A stretch of 42,977 nt of DNA from Enterococcus casseliflavus NBRC 100478 (GCF_001544095.1 NZ_BCPT01000023.1:1-42977), one strand, 5' to 3'; counted from the stretch's first letter, positions 25,779 to 35,907 are shown. Translations and numbers: made by a program. The notes: a model not told the origin generated them from the sequence alone.

Positions 25779-25807
25779 ATTTTACACTTGCCCGTATTTT
25801 TTTGCAA
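25779..25807 (-). promoter_or_regulatory. Cold-shock gene promoter
   Basis: Minus strand TTGCAA (25802-25807), 17 nt, TAAAAT (25779-25784). It predicts a start near 25772 and a leader of about 105 nt. Confidence 0.75.
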
Positions 25808-25866
25808 GACAGACGATTAGACAATTCACCTTTATTTTTAATAATGTTCGCAAACTCGGCTTATTT

Positions 25867-26559
25867 TCACACGTCTTCCTGTTGCCACAGCCCCTCTTCT
25901 CGCAAACTGACATAGGCATTGTCGCCAATGATCAAATGATCCAATATGTCGATCCCCATCAAGTCTCCGCACTTGATCAAGCGGCGTGTAAACAGCAGAT
26001 CTGCCTCTGAGGCTTGAGGACTGCCGCTGGGATGGTTGTGGACGACGATCACTCGGGCGGCACTGTAGCGTACCGCCCAATGAAAAATCTCCCGTGGGTG
26101 AGCGATCGACTGATTCAACGATCCGATGAAGATCGTTTTTTTCTGAATGATCTCATTTTTCGTATTCAAATATAGCCCTAGTAAATGCTCTTGACGACAA
26201 TCCTTCAACTCTTGGATCAACTGATGGGCGATCGCCATACTAGAGTTGACCTTACCGTACTTTGGTTGAGCGGAGCGCTGGATTCGCACACCTAATTCAA
26301 CCATCGCTTTGATCTCGATGGCTTTGATTTGTCCGACGCCGCGAATTTCTTGTAATTCATCGATCGTCGCTTGCTTTAGTTCATACAATTCTTGAAAACG
26401 ATTCAAGACACTGGCCGCTAATTCGAGGACATTCAGAGGACGTGAGCCAGTTCGCAGCAAAATGGCCAATAATTCTTGATTCGAAAGGGCATCGACTCCA
26501 TATTCTACTAAACGCTCTCGGGGAAACGAGCTTTGGGGAATCACTGTTTCATTGATCAT
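25867..26559 (-). CDS. radC: RadC/JAMM domain DNA-repair-like protein
   Basis: 230 residues. Helix-hairpin-helix part around residues 60-90 (IDELQEIRGVGQIKAIEI, core RGVGQIKA), then a JAMM/MPN metal site HNHPSGSPQASEAD (174-187). Despite its name, a role in DNA repair is doubtful; MPN domains are often isopeptidases. The longest frame starts at 26616, but AAAGGAG with a 7-nt all-T spacer precedes ATG 26559. That ribosome binding site is also the 3' arm of the terminator hairpin after folC-HAD. No separate promoter could be picked. Confidence 0.93.
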   Translation of the reverse strand: MINETVIPQSSFPRERLVEYGVDALSNQELLAILLRTGSRPLNVLELAASVLNRFQELYELKQATIDELQEIRGVGQIKAIEIKAMVELGVRIQRSAQPKYGKVNSSMAIAHQLIQELKDCRQEHLLGLYLNTKNEIIQKKTIFIGSLNQSIAHPREIFHWAVRYSAARVIVVHNHPSGSPQASEADLLFTRRLIKCGDLMGIDILDHLIIGDNAYVSLREEGLWQQEDV

Positions 26560-26604
26560 AAAAAAACTCCTTTGCGTCGGTCTAATAAAAGATACGCAAA
26601 GGAG
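26560..26604 (-). terminator. Terminator whose 3' arm is the radC Shine-Dalgarno
   Basis: Minus strand CTCCTTTGCGT (26604-26594), 16-nt loop, ACGCAAAGGAG (26577-26567), then seven Ts that run directly into the radC ATG. The 11-bp stem is perfect. AAAGGAG is both the hairpin arm and the ribosome binding site. Confidence 0.8.
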
Positions 26605-26641
26605 AGAGTATTTCATGAATCAGGTGCGCAAAAAATCACAG

Positions 26642-27316
26642 TTAGATTGAAAAGGCGGTTTCTAGAAAATCTGGAACATCCTCTAGTGATGGTAAGACTT
26701 TCAAGACTTTTTCTTCAATGATGGTCGTCGGCGCGATCAAATCGGGAATCATAATGACTGAGATCCCTGCCCCATGAGCAGCATGAATACCGTTAGCCGA
26801 ATCTTCAAGGATCACCAATTCTTCTTTTGGTACCGCCAGTAATGCATGGGCTTTTTCAAAAATCTCAGGATCTGGTTTTGCACGTGTGACATCATCAAAG
26901 CAGACGATCTCAGGAAATTCCGCCGTTAAGCCTGCTGCTTCCAGCAAGGTATCGATCACTTTGCGCTGGTTGCTAGACGCCAACACTCGGGGAATCTTTT
27001 TCTCATCAAGATAATGCAATAACTCGTGGATGCCCGGCTTCAATTCAGCCTCGCCTCGTTGGAACATTTCCAGCGTTTGCTGAAAAGCCGCTTGGATAAA
27101 GTCTTCGATCATTTGATGGCCAAAGGCTTCGTCGAATCGCTCATGGTAAGCTGCCCAGACTTCTTCATCCGAGACCCCCACATAAGCTAAATACAACTCT
27201 TTTGTATAGGGAATCCCCATTTGATCCGCCACGATTTGAGTTGCTTGGTAATAGAGCAGCTCCGTGTCAAAAATCAAGCCGTCCATATCGAAAATCACAC
27301 CACATAACTTAGCCAT
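26642..27316 (-). CDS. HAD superfamily hydrolase, beta-phosphoglucomutase-like
   Basis: 224 residues. Motif I FDMDGLIFDTE (nucleophile D10, acid D12), a helical cap (about 17-85), motif II ASSNQ, motif III RAKPDPEIF and motif IV LEDSANGI. These fit subfamily IA phosphatases or phosphoglucomutases of the YcjU/Gph type; the substrate is unknown. It overlaps the end of folC by 8 nt, so translation is coupled. Confidence 0.88.
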   Translation of the reverse strand: MAKLCGVIFDMDGLIFDTELLYYQATQIVADQMGIPYTKELYLAYVGVSDEEVWAAYHERFDEAFGHQMIEDFIQAAFQQTLEMFQRGEAELKPGIHELLHYLDEKKIPRVLASSNQRKVIDTLLEAAGLTAEFPEIVCFDDVTRAKPDPEIFEKAHALLAVPKEELVILEDSANGIHAAHGAGISVIMIPDLIAPTTIIEEKVLKVLPSLEDVPDFLETAFSI

Positions 27317-28622
27317 TTCTTCCTCCTATTGCCAACAACAATTCTCTAACTTCTGAAACAAAATACAACGATCCTGTCACCAGCAGCAAATCTTCATTGG
27401 TCATTTTTTCTAATAATTCTGCCAAGCCAAACTGCCATAAAGAGACGGTTGAGATTCGTTTTTCATCGAGTTCCTGATAGCCGTCTGCTAAATGCAATGC
27501 TTTGGGGAAATCAAAGGTCGTTAAATAAATCTCGGCTTGCGGAATTGCCAGCAATTGCTGAAGCATCTCATTGACGTTTTTGGTTTCTAAGGCTGAGAAC
27601 AGCACATGGATGCGATAGTCGCTGAACTCTTCTTTCATCGTATCCACCAAGCGAGCCATGGCATGCACGTTATGGGCGCCATCGATGATCACCAGTGGTT
27701 CACTGCTGATTCGTTCCATTCGGGCGGGCCAATAGGCCTTTCTTAGCCCATTGCGAATCTCTTTGGCTGAAAACGGCAGCTGCCGCAGGTCGCAATACAG
27801 GCTATACAATTGGATCGCAACACCGGCATTTTCTGGTTGATGGCGGCCTAACATCGGCGTTTTCAAGCCTTTGATCTTGCCATGCTCATTTTCAAAATCA
27901 AACAATTCGCCCCACTCTTCATCAGGATGACGATAGGTCACACGGTACTCTTGCCCTGCATGATACGCAGGTGCCTGTGCTTCTGCAGCTTTCAAATCGA
28001 TCACCGAAAGCGCACTTTCAACGATATTGCCAGTCACAAGGGGAATTTGTGGTTTAATGATCCCCGCCTTATGGGCAGCGATTTTTTCAATGGTATCGCC
28101 TAAGACATCCATATGATCCATGCCGATCGTCGTGATCGCTGTCAACATCGGTGAAATAACGTTGGTACTATCTAAAAGTCCCCCTAGGCCAACTTCCATT
28201 ATCGCAACATCGACGTTTTTTTCTTCAAAATAGCCTAACGCCATGGCAGTAATGATTTCAAACTGAGTGATGCCCGTCAAGGTTTCATCACGATCGATTT
28301 CAGCAACCAGCGGCTGGATTTTTTCCACCCAAGCGACCAAATCCTCATCTGATATAAATTGTCCATTGATTTCGATCCGTTCATTGAACGCTTCAATGTG
28401 CGGGGAAGTAAAAGTCCCCACTTGCTGCCCAGCTTCTTCTAAAAGACTGCGCAAATAGCTGACGGTTGATCCTTTGCCATTCGTGCCGGCGATATGGATC
28501 ATGGTTATGTTTTTTTCAGGATTGCCCATTCGTTTTAATAATGCTTCGACACGCATCAATCCGGGTCTTTGCCCAAATGCCAAACGCGAATGGATCCACG
28601 CTGTTGCTTCTTCGCTTGTCAT
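27309..28622 (-). CDS. folC: Folylpolyglutamate synthase / dihydrofolate synthase
   Basis: 437 residues from ATG 28622. Mur-ligase-like ATP loop AGTNGKGST (45-53), HMDVLGDTIEKIAAHKAGIIK (core AHKAGIIK) and DGAHNVHAM. It adds glutamates to folates. The frame extends to GTG 28631, but GAGGTGAAGGAG lies between the two codons and places the start at the ATG. Its own promoter follows the valS terminator; the HAD hydrolase is co-transcribed. Confidence 0.95.
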   Translation of the reverse strand: MTSEEATAWIHSRLAFGQRPGLMRVEALLKRMGNPEKNITMIHIAGTNGKGSTVSYLRSLLEEAGQQVGTFTSPHIEAFNERIEINGQFISDEDLVAWVEKIQPLVAEIDRDETLTGITQFEIITAMALGYFEEKNVDVAIMEVGLGGLLDSTNVISPMLTAITTIGMDHMDVLGDTIEKIAAHKAGIIKPQIPLVTGNIVESALSVIDLKAAEAQAPAYHAGQEYRVTYRHPDEEWGELFDFENEHGKIKGLKTPMLGRHQPENAGVAIQLYSLYCDLRQLPFSAKEIRNGLRKAYWPARMERISSEPLVIIDGAHNVHAMARLVDTMKEEFSDYRIHVLFSALETKNVNEMLQQLLAIPQAEIYLTTFDFPKALHLADGYQELDEKRISTVSLWQFGLAELLEKMTNEDLLLVTGSLYFVSEVRELLLAIGGRNG

Positions 28623-28640
28623 CTCCTTCACCTCGCTCTT

Positions 28641-28670
28641 ATTTTATCAAAAATCCCACAGCTTTCCCAA
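28641..28670 (-). promoter_or_regulatory. folC promoter
   Basis: Minus strand TTGGGA (28665-28670), 18 nt, TAAAAT (28641-28646); the transcript starts about 10 nt before the ribosome binding site. Confidence 0.6.
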
Positions 28671-28718
28671 TTTCTTTCCTTTAAACGAGAAATTTGTTTG
28701 ACGGTTTCTATCGATTAC

Positions 28719-28750
28719 GCAAAAACAAGCATCTACAAGAGATGCTTGTT
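28719..28750 (-). terminator. valS terminator
   Basis: Minus strand AACAAGCATCT, loop, AGATGCTTGTT, then TTTG; a perfect 11-bp stem 20 nt after the stop. Confidence 0.88.
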
Positions 28751-28769
28751 TGCAGACAGTCGACGCTTC

Positions 28770-31415
28770 CTATTGAATCGTGCGCAATTGCTCGATCCGT
28801 TCTTGGACTGCTTTTTGTTTTTCAAGATAATCGGCTTCTTTGCTGCGTTCTTGTGCTACGACTTCCTCTGGTGCATTGGCAACGAAGCGTTCATTCGCCA
28901 GTTTGCCTTGTACCCGTTGAACTTCTTGGGTGAACTTCGCTAGTTCTTTCTCCAAACGCGCGATTTCTTCTTCAATGTTGATCAACCCAGCTAACGGCAA
29001 GTAGATCGTCGCACCTGATAGGATAGCTGACATCGCCAATTCAGGGGCTTGTAAGCTGTTAGAGATTTCTAGTTCTTCTGGATTACAGAAGCGTTCGATA
29101 TAGTTTTTGTTGGCGATCAAGAATTCTTCGATCTCAGGCTCATTTGCTTGGATCAGCAAAGTGATTGGTTTCGAAAGTGGTGTGTTTACTTCTGCACGGA
29201 TGTTTCGAACCGAACGAATCAATTCTTTCAACACTTCCATCCCTTGCGCCGCTTTTTCATCGGTCCATTCTGGTGCCACTTGTGGATACTCAGCAACGAC
29301 TAATGATTCCCCTGTATGCGGCAGTTTGCTCCAGATTTCTTCTGTAACAAATGGCATGATTGGGTGCAACAAGCGTAAAATTTGATCAAGAACATGGACT
29401 AAGATGCTCTTATTGACTTGTTTCGCTGCTTCATTGTCACCGTATAAGGTTTCTTTCGACATTTCAATGTACCAGTCACAGAAGTCATCCCAGATAAAGT
29501 TGTATAATTGACGACCCGCTTCCCCAAATTCGAAGCGTTCAAAAAGGTCAGTGACTTTTTCAATCGTCTCATTCAAGCGCGTCAAGATCCAACGATCCGC
29601 CACTGATTTTTCACCAGAAAAATCAATGTCTTCGGCAGTCATTTCGCTGACATTCATCAAGACGAAACGGGAAGCATTCCAAATTTTATTGATGAAGTTC
29701 CAAGCGGCATCCATTTTTTCATAGCTGAAACGCACATCTTGTCCCGGTGCAGAGCCATTTGATAAGAACCAACGCAATGCATCGGCACCGTATTGTTCAA
29801 TGACTTCCATCGGATCGATCCCATTTCCAAGCGACTTACTCATTTTGCGACCTTGTTCATCACGGATCAATCCGTGGATCAAGACATTTTCAAATGGTCG
29901 TTTGCCAGTAAATTCCAAGCTTTGGAAAATCATACGGCTTACCCAGAAGAAAATGATGTCGTATCCGGTCACTAATGTATTCGTTGGGAAGTAGCGTTGG
30001 AAATCTTCATTGGTTTCATCTGGCCACCCCATTGTTGAAAACGGCCATAAAGCAGAACTAAACCAGGTATCCAATACGTCTGGATCTTGCTGCCAATTTT
30101 CGGCATCCGCTGGCGCTTCAAGTCCTACATACATTTCTCCCGTTTCTTTGTGGTACCAAGCTGGGATTTGATGGCCCCACCACAACTGACGAGAGATCAC
30201 CCAGTCATGGACATTTTCCATCCAACGTAAGAATGTTTGGTTGAAACGTGGCGGATAAAAGTCCACCGCATCGTCGGTTTCTTGGTTGTCGATGGCTTGT
30301 TTTGCTAATGGTTCCATTTTTACGAACCATTGTGTCGATAAACGAGGTTCGACTACTACGCCTGTCCGTTCTGAGTGCCCTACACTATGGACCATTTTTT
30401 CGATTTTGATCAGACGACCTAACGCCTCTAAGTCTTTCACGATTTGCTTACGAGCAGCAAAACGATCCATGCCTGCATAAGTACCTGCTAAGTCGTTCAT
30501 TGTTCCGTCATCATTCATGACATTGACCCGTGGTAGGTCATGGCGGTTACCGACCTCAAAGTCATTCGGGTCATGGGCAGGAGTGATTTTTACGACCCCA
30601 GTTCCAAATTCTTGGTCCACGTACTCATCTGCGATGATTGGGATCTCTTTATTGACCAAAGGCAAGATCACTTTTTTACCGATCAATGCTTGATAACGTT
30701 CATCTTCTGGATGAACCGCGACTGCTGTATCCCCCAGCATCGTTTCTGGACGAGTCGTTGCGATCTCCACCACACCGCTGCCATCTGCTAATTCGTAAGA
30801 CATATGGTAAAAAGCACCTTCGATGTCTTTGTGGATCACTTCAATATCAGATAATGCCGTGCGGGCTTGCGGGTCCCAGTTGATGATGTACTCGCCACGA
30901 TAGATCAAGCCTTTTTCATATAGCGTCACGAAAACTTTACGGACCGCTTCGGATAATCCATCATCTAATGTGAACCGTTCACGGCTATAGTCTAGAGATA
31001 AACCTAGTTTCGCCCATTGTTCCCGAATGTGACCGGCATATTCTTCTTTCCAATCCCATACTTGTTCAACGAATTTTTCCCGACCAAGGTCATAGCGAGA
31101 AATCCCTTGTTCCCGCAGCTTTTCTTCTACTTTGGCTTGGGTAGCGATCCCGGCATGGTCCATACCTGGTAGCCATAAGGTGTCATACCCTTGCATCCGT
31201 TTTTGACGAATGATGATGTCTTGTAACGTGGTATCCCAGGCATGACCTAAGTGCAATTTTCCTGTTACGTTTGGTGGTGGAATCACGATAGAATAAGGTT
31301 TTGCTTCTTTGTTGCCGCTTGGTTTAAAACGGTCATGTTCTAACCAATCTTGGTAGCGCCCCGCTTCTACTTCTTGGGGATTGTACTTGGTGGATAGATT
31401 TTCAGTTTCTGTCAT
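28770..31415 (-). CDS. valS: Valyl-tRNA synthetase
   Basis: 881 residues, the usual length. Class I signatures [14 protein letters not shown] (HIGH equivalent HLGH at 55-58) and KMSKSLGN are present, with the editing domain between, an anticodon-binding domain, and a C-terminal coiled coil (roughly the last 65 residues). The frame could begin at 31493, but AGGAGG with 7-nt spacing points to ATG 31415. A valine T-box leader controls it; about 410 nt separate the T-box terminator from the start, which is unusually long. Confidence 0.98.
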   Translation of the reverse strand: MTETENLSTKYNPQEVEAGRYQDWLEHDRFKPSGNKEAKPYSIVIPPPNVTGKLHLGHAWDTTLQDIIIRQKRMQGYDTLWLPGMDHAGIATQAKVEEKLREQGISRYDLGREKFVEQVWDWKEEYAGHIREQWAKLGLSLDYSRERFTLDDGLSEAVRKVFVTLYEKGLIYRGEYIINWDPQARTALSDIEVIHKDIEGAFYHMSYELADGSGVVEIATTRPETMLGDTAVAVHPEDERYQALIGKKVILPLVNKEIPIIADEYVDQEFGTGVVKITPAHDPNDFEVGNRHDLPRVNVMNDDGTMNDLAGTYAGMDRFAARKQIVKDLEALGRLIKIEKMVHSVGHSERTGVVVEPRLSTQWFVKMEPLAKQAIDNQETDDAVDFYPPRFNQTFLRWMENVHDWVISRQLWWGHQIPAWYHKETGEMYVGLEAPADAENWQQDPDVLDTWFSSALWPFSTMGWPDETNEDFQRYFPTNTLVTGYDIIFFWVSRMIFQSLEFTGKRPFENVLIHGLIRDEQGRKMSKSLGNGIDPMEVIEQYGADALRWFLSNGSAPGQDVRFSYEKMDAAWNFINKIWNASRFVLMNVSEMTAEDIDFSGEKSVADRWILTRLNETIEKVTDLFERFEFGEAGRQLYNFIWDDFCDWYIEMSKETLYGDNEAAKQVNKSILVHVLDQILRLLHPIMPFVTEEIWSKLPHTGESLVVAEYPQVAPEWTDEKAAQGMEVLKELIRSVRNIRAEVNTPLSKPITLLIQANEPEIEEFLIANKNYIERFCNPEELEISNSLQAPELAMSAILSGATIYLPLAGLINIEEEIARLEKELAKFTQEVQRVQGKLANERFVANAPEEVVAQERSKEADYLEKQKAVQERIEQLRTIQ

Positions 31416-31544
31416 AGTTGGTCCTCCTAAAGTTACGTTTTTTAGACGTAATGGTTGGTGTGGTTTTTTTTTGCCTGTTGCTGGGTAAAGCATGACAATG
31501 TTTGAATCGTTCAGGATTAGTGCCGTGGTAGAGATGATTATCAG

Positions 31545-31826
31545 CTGTTTGTTGACGCCTCGCTTGTTGTTCGTAAAAAAACGTTGCTTACAGAGGTCAA
31601 GGCTCGCTTCCGTGATCCGCTATTGTGTCTTAGGGCTTTTGGCAACCGATCTGACTCGCTTCGTGAACCAATTTTGATGACTTCTTGTACTGTTCATCAT
31701 CTATTCTGTCTTGCTCCGCAAGCCAATCATAGTGATTCCTAGTATGGTTACTACGCTCCCTATGGTCGCCTAGTACTGTTCATCATCTGCTCTGTCCCAC
31801 TTTGTGGGCCACTCGCAGTGATTCAC
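31545..31826. repeat. Degenerate array of palindromic units in the valS leader
   Basis: About six related units, centred near 31565, 31610, 31660, 31716, 31758 and 31802 (spacing about 42-56 nt), share a core like GACTCGCTTCGTGAACC. Two long direct copies (31685-31739 and 31771-31825, about 40 of 55 identical) each contain a 5-bp hairpin: CTTGC-tcc-GCAAG at 31710-31722 and CCCAC-ttt-GTGGG at 31796-31808. Three of the five pairs differ between the copies, yet pairing is kept. There is no gene here; the segment is transcribed when valS is read through. Confidence 0.6.
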
Positions 31827-31828
31827 AG

Positions 31829-32108
31829 CAAAAAGCGCCCTAATGCCGAGGCATTAGGGCGCTGATACGCGGTACCACCTAAATTGCAGATTGCTCTGCC
31901 ACTTTGACGTGAGGTAACGTTCACGACGCGCTTGATCTTACTGTGCGGCTTTGTCTGCAAGAAACAAACCGTGGTTCGGATCAAAGACCTTCAAGCTACC
32001 TTTTCAGTGTCTGGGGAAGTCTTGCACCGACCGACTTCTCTCTGACCGCCAGGGTCACTGATACTCCTCTTGAACATTGTCTTGCTATCATAGATTCTTG
32101 TTTCATCT
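31829..32108 (-). promoter_or_regulatory. T-box riboswitch leader of valS
   Basis: On the minus strand the T-box core AGGTGGTACCGCG lies at 31868-31880. The terminator stem GCGCCCTAATGC / GCATTAGGGCGC (31834-31863) followed by TTTTT is just downstream. Stem I has the GGTCGGTGC-type distal loop and a specifier bulge AAGGTAGCTT, whose GUA (31999-31997) is a valine codon. Uncharged tRNA-Val would stabilise the antiterminator and allow valS expression. Confidence 0.93.
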
Positions 32109-32114
32109 TGCTAC

Positions 32115-32143
32115 ATTCTACAATGAACTTTTTTGAAAGTCAA
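32115..32143 (-). promoter_or_regulatory. valS leader promoter
   Basis: Minus strand TTGACT (32138-32143), 17 nt, TAGAAT (32115-32120). The -35 abuts the tpx stop codon; no tpx terminator lies between, so tpx read-through could also feed the T-box. Confidence 0.85.
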
Positions 32144-32635
32144 TCAGAGGTTTGCTTTCGCAGCATCAATGGCTGCTTGATAATCCGGTTCGTGTGAGAT
32201 CTCAGGCACGATCTCAACGTGTTGGATCACGCCTTCACGGTCTAAAACGAAAATTGCTCGGGCAAAATGACCGAAGTCTGGGATCATGATTTGATAGGCC
32301 TCACCGAAGGTATTCGCCGGATCATGAAGCATGATCATGTCAACACCTTCTTGGCCGCACCATTGCGCTTGTTCTTCTTTTGTATTGTTAGAGATCGTGA
32401 CAAAATGGATGTCATCCAATTGACTTGCCTCTTGGTTGAAACGCTTGGTCTGCAATGCACAGACGCGTGTCACGATATCGGGAACAACGCTGATGATCGT
32501 TGGTTTTCCTAAAAAATCAGTCAGTGTGTATTCCTTGTCCTCTAAACTTTTCAAGCGAAAATCAGCTGCTTTATCCCCTACTTTTGGTTGGTTGCCAGGC
32601 ATCTCATAAACCGTTTCTTTGCGTGTAACTTGCAT
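32144..32635 (-). CDS. tpx: Thiol peroxidase, 2-Cys (Tpx)
   Basis: 163 residues. Thioredoxin-fold peroxiredoxin with peroxidatic C59 (VPDIVTRVCALQT) and resolving C93 (QWCGQEG), the spacing typical of Tpx. It reduces H2O2 and organic peroxides with thioredoxin. AGGAGAG before the ATG. Single gene; it ends directly at the valS promoter. A TATACT -10 lies upstream, but its -35 is unclear. Confidence 0.96.
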   Translation of the reverse strand: MQVTRKETVYEMPGNQPKVGDKAADFRLKSLEDKEYTLTDFLGKPTIISVVPDIVTRVCALQTKRFNQEASQLDDIHFVTISNNTKEEQAQWCGQEGVDMIMLHDPANTFGEAYQIMIPDFGHFARAIFVLDREGVIQHVEIVPEISHEPDYQAAIDAAKANL

Positions 32636-32700
32636 AACATCTCTCCTATAGCATTTTCTCCCAGTATAAGAAAGATTGTCAAAAAACGAAAAGGATTTGC

Positions 32701-33354
32701 TCAGACTTTCGATTTTTGCGAGTAGGTCGTATCAAAAAAGATCAATGTTTGCAATTCTGTCGTCAAATCAATGTATTGGATATTGACGTCTTTTGGCACG
32801 ATGACGGGATCAGGGGCAAAATTTAAAATCGCTGTGATCCCAGCATCCACGATCGCATCAATCGCCATTTGTGAATAACTACTAGGAACGGTCGAAATCG
32901 CTACGGTGATCCCTTTTTCTGCTACGACTTCCGCCAATTGATCCATTCCATAGACATAACGCCCACTAATGGTCTGACCAATCATTTCTGGATCATTGTC
33001 AAAAACCGCGACCACGGAAAGATTTTCATTTCTGCGAAAATTGTTGTTGGCTAACGCTTTTCCTAAATTTCCATAACCAATCAAGGCGATTTTTTTCTCT
33101 TCATTGGTTTCTAAGATATAGCTCAATACCTCAATCAGATAGGGAACATCATAGCCATAGCCACTTCTGCCCAATTCTCCTAGATGAGAAAAATCTCGGC
33201 GGATCGTGGCTGAAGGAACTTGCGTGATTTCTGCAAACTCTTTCGATTTGATTCGCTGAATACCAGAGGCATCCAGTAATTTTAAGTGTCGTAAATAAGC
33301 TGGCAAACGTTTTGCCGTCGCTTTCGGAAGTTTTTTATCTCTTAATGCTTCCAT
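32701..33354 (-). CDS. rex: Redox-sensing repressor Rex
   Basis: 217 residues: N-terminal winged helix (about 1-80; IRRDFSHLGELGRSGYGY), a Rossmann NADH domain with GYGNLGKA (93-100), and a C-terminal swap helix. Rex senses NADH/NAD+ and represses fermentation and respiration genes. The frame could reach 33492, but that start is upstream of the promoter. AGGAGGGTGGACAGG before ATG 33354 is decisive. A Rex-like operator lies in its own leader. Confidence 0.96.
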   Translation of the reverse strand: MEALRDKKLPKATAKRLPAYLRHLKLLDASGIQRIKSKEFAEITQVPSATIRRDFSHLGELGRSGYGYDVPYLIEVLSYILETNEEKKIALIGYGNLGKALANNNFRRNENLSVVAVFDNDPEMIGQTISGRYVYGMDQLAEVVAEKGITVAISTVPSSYSQMAIDAIVDAGITAILNFAPDPVIVPKDVNIQYIDLTTELQTLIFFDTTYSQKSKV

Positions 33355-33368
33355 CCTGTCCACCCTCC

Positions 33369-33386
33369 TTGTTAAATGATTCACAT
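33369..33386. promoter_or_regulatory. Probable Rex operator (autoregulation)
   Basis: Minus strand ATGTGAATCATTTAACAA matches TTGTGAAATATTTCACAA at 14 of 18 positions. It lies between the -10 and the ribosome binding site of rex. A half-site TTGTGAATATTTT lies upstream near 33423-33435. Confidence 0.55.
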
Positions 33387-33390
33387 ATTG

Positions 33391-33419
33391 AGTGTAACAT
33401 GTTCCATTTTCAATAGCAA
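33391..33419 (-). promoter_or_regulatory. rex promoter
   Basis: Minus strand TTGCTA (33414-33419), 17 nt, TACACT (33391-33396). Confidence 0.75.
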
Positions 33420-33449
33420 GAAAATATTCACAAACTCTCTCACTCGATG

Positions 33450-33487
33450 AAAAACGACCACAAATGTTCAAAAACAGTTGTGGTCGT
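33450..33487 (-). terminator. nifS-thiI terminator
   Basis: Minus strand ACGACCACAA, 14-nt loop, TTGTGGTCGT, TTTTC; a perfect 10-bp stem. Confidence 0.85.
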
Positions 33488-33508
33488 AGCATTAAAATCG
33501 GGGTTTTA

Positions 33509-34717
33509 TTATAAAAATTCAGCGAATTCCGTTGCTGCTTTTTCTTGATTTGCCGTGATTGCTTCCAGTTTCAACCCAGCCATCGCACGTTCCATCATCC
33601 CTTCGATATCGAGACGTTCTTCATATTGGTGGACCTTATCCAGTCTTGGGCGCGTCTTTGGTTGAGGAGGTGCAAAGATTGTGCAGCAATCCTCAAATGG
33701 CTGAACTGATAATTCAAAGGTATCAATGGCTTCGGCAACTTCAATGATTTCCAATTTGTCCATCGTTGCCACTGGGCGCACGATCGGCGTATTGGTTACT
33801 TCATTGATGGCGACCATGCTATGCAAAGTTTGTGAAGCCACTTGTCCTAATGATTCACCATTTAAGATGATCAAGCCATGACGAGCTTCCCGAATCGCAT
33901 CCGTCAAACGCAGCATCATCCGACGGGTGATGGTCATCCAATAGCCTTGTGGCACACGATTTTTGATTTCTTCTTGGATTTCTGTAAACGGAACTTCGAT
34001 AAACTGGATGCTTCCCACATAAGGCGCAAGCTTCTTCGTTAAATCTTTGGCTTTTTGCAACGCTTGTTCACTCGTATAAGGAGGACTTGCGAAATGGACC
34101 GCTTCGATCTCAACACCGCGTTTCATGGCAAAGTAGCCTGCAACTGGCGAATCGATACCGCCAGAAAGCATCAACATTCCCTTTCCACTGGTGCCCACTG
34201 GCAGCCCCGCGGCTCCTTGGATCGTTTCATAAGATAAATAAGCGCCATCGATCCGTATTTCTACACGCAAATTGATGTCTGGTTTTTTCATTTGGACTTT
34301 GATATCAGGAAAACGGTCGATCACCGCATTACCTAAGGTCAAATTCAACTGGTTGCTATCTTGCACAAACGAATGATCACTGCGCTTGGCTGTGATTTTG
34401 AAGGTCTCAACGCCCGTATAGATCTCTGCCATGACGTCTTGAACGGCTTTCTTTAATACTTCGATATCTTTTTCTACCCGAATGCTGGGGGAAAAGTTTT
34501 GAATCCCAAAGACTTTTTGCAGCTTAGGAATGATCTCTTGGCTGTTTTCACCGTTCAATAGCAAGTGCATGCGATCTCGCTCGGCATGAACTTTGACATG
34601 GGGATAATCTGCTAAGGTACGTTTGACGTTTGAAGCTAATTGCATAATAAAACTACGACGATTTTTGCCCTTTGTTGACAGTTCGCCATAACGAACCATG
34701 ATTTCTGAATAATTCAC
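33509..34717 (-). CDS. thiI: tRNA 4-thiouridine synthetase ThiI
   Basis: 402 residues: NFLD and THUMP domains (about 1-165) and a PP-loop ATPase with SGGIDS (185-190). The C-terminal rhodanese domain of the E. coli enzyme is absent, as usual in Firmicutes, where a dedicated cysteine desulfurase gives sulfur directly. That partner is the nifS gene 47 nt upstream. It makes s4U8 in tRNA and may aid thiamine synthesis. Start codon GTG 34717 with AAAGGAG 7 nt upstream. Confidence 0.96.
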   Translation of the reverse strand: MNYSEIMVRYGELSTKGKNRRSFIMQLASNVKRTLADYPHVKVHAERDRMHLLLNGENSQEIIPKLQKVFGIQNFSPSIRVEKDIEVLKKAVQDVMAEIYTGVETFKITAKRSDHSFVQDSNQLNLTLGNAVIDRFPDIKVQMKKPDINLRVEIRIDGAYLSYETIQGAAGLPVGTSGKGMLMLSGGIDSPVAGYFAMKRGVEIEAVHFASPPYTSEQALQKAKDLTKKLAPYVGSIQFIEVPFTEIQEEIKNRVPQGYWMTITRRMMLRLTDAIREARHGLIILNGESLGQVASQTLHSMVAINEVTNTPIVRPVATMDKLEIIEVAEAIDTFELSVQPFEDCCTIFAPPQPKTRPRLDKVHQYEERLDIEGMMERAMAGLKLEAITANQEKAATEFAEFL

Positions 34718-34764
34718 GAGAAAACTCCTTTGATTTGGATTGATTTTATAGTGGTAAGTCGTGC

Positions 34765-35907
34765 TTAATTGATTTTCGAAAATTTTTGGTACAACTGGTG
34801 GAAGACGATCAGAAACTGCTCGACTTCTGCCATTGTATTGCTCTCATCTAAACTGATACGAACAGCCGATGTTGCTAACTGTTCTGGAACGTGCATCGCA
34901 TGAAGCGTACTGCTGGCCATCTTTTTACGGGAAGAACAAGCGCTCGTCGTCGAAAGATAGATCTGCTTTTCTTCAAAGGCATGGACTAAGACTTCTCCTC
35001 GGATCCCTTTTAATGAAAAACAAAGTATGTGCGGCGCAAACCCTTCTGTGCCAGAAAAAAGCGTGACTTTCTCGTACCCAGCCAGTGCTTCTTGCAAATA
35101 GCCTTTTAATAATTGAACATGGTTCGACTTTTCAGCCTTTTGTTCTGTCGCTAAACGTAGGGCTTTTGCCATAGCAACGATTGCTGGCACATTTTCGGTA
35201 CCGCTGCGCTGGTTTTGCTCTTGCCCACCGCCGGTCATCAATGGCGCCAGCTTACGACCTTGTTTCCAATAGATAAAGCCTGCGCCACGAGGTCCATGAA
35301 ATTTATGCGCAGAGAACACGGCAAAATCGACCCGCTCATTGAACCATTGTTCTTGCGGCACCTTTGTGATGGCTTGGACGGCATCTACATGAAAATGGAT
35401 CGTTGGGTGGTCCGCTAGCAAAGCTGCGATCTCATGGATCGGTTGGATCGACCCTACCTCATTATTGACCGCCATCACCGAAACCAAAATCGTTTCTTTG
35501 CGAATCATGTTTGCTAATTCAGACACGTTGACAAAGCCTTGGGCATCGACAGGCACCACACTGACCTCAAACCCTAACTCGGCTAATTGAGCCGCTGTTT
35601 CACTGACGGCAGGGTGTTCAATACTGGAAATAATCAGGTGATTCCCATAGGCTTTTTTCGCTAAAGCAGACCCTTTGATGACCCAGTTGTCTCCTTCAGT
35701 TCCCCCACTGGTAAATGCGATCTCTTTGGAAGAAACGTTTAACAGATCGGCGATCTGCTGACGAGATTGCTGCAGCAGACGATTGGCTTGATTTCCTAAA
35801 TCATGCAGGCTTGAGGGATTGCCGATAATTCGCTGACTGACTTGGACATATGTATTTAAAGCTTGTGGATAAATAGCGGTTGTTGCACTGTTGTCAAAAT
35901 AGATCAA
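34765..35907 (-). CDS. Cysteine desulfurase (NifS/IscS-like), ThiI partner
   Basis: 380 residues from TTG 35907. PLP-binding lysine K202 ([12 protein letters not shown]), H98, TSGGTE (66-71) and the active-site cysteine C324 in STTSACSS, with a short loop. It releases sulfur from cysteine as persulfide. Next to thiI it should be the NifZ-type donor for tRNA thiolation. Longer frames to 35970 are excluded: that start lies in the -35, and the ATG at 35943 is part of the -10 TATAAT. The TTG has AAAGGG 8 nt upstream and begins the usual [10 protein letters not shown]. Confidence 0.93.
   Translation of the reverse strand: MIYFDNSATTAIYPQALNTYVQVSQRIIGNPSSLHDLGNQANRLLQQSRQQIADLLNVSSKEIAFTSGGTEGDNWVIKGSALAKKAYGNHLIISSIEHPAVSETAAQLAELGFEVSVVPVDAQGFVNVSELANMIRKETILVSVMAVNNEVGSIQPIHEIAALLADHPTIHFHVDAVQAITKVPQEQWFNERVDFAVFSAHKFHGPRGAGFIYWKQGRKLAPLMTGGGQEQNQRSGTENVPAIVAMAKALRLATEQKAEKSNHVQLLKGYLQEALAGYEKVTLFSGTEGFAPHILCFSLKGIRGEVLVHAFEEKQIYLSTTSACSSRKKMASSTLHAMHVPEQLATSAVRISLDESNTMAEVEQFLIVFHQLYQKFSKIN

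Noticed and set aside
32640-32700. TTGACA near 32675-32680 as the -35 of tpx
   Set aside because: The distance to TATACT is only 8 nt and to TATAGG 26 nt, so it does not form a usable promoter with either.
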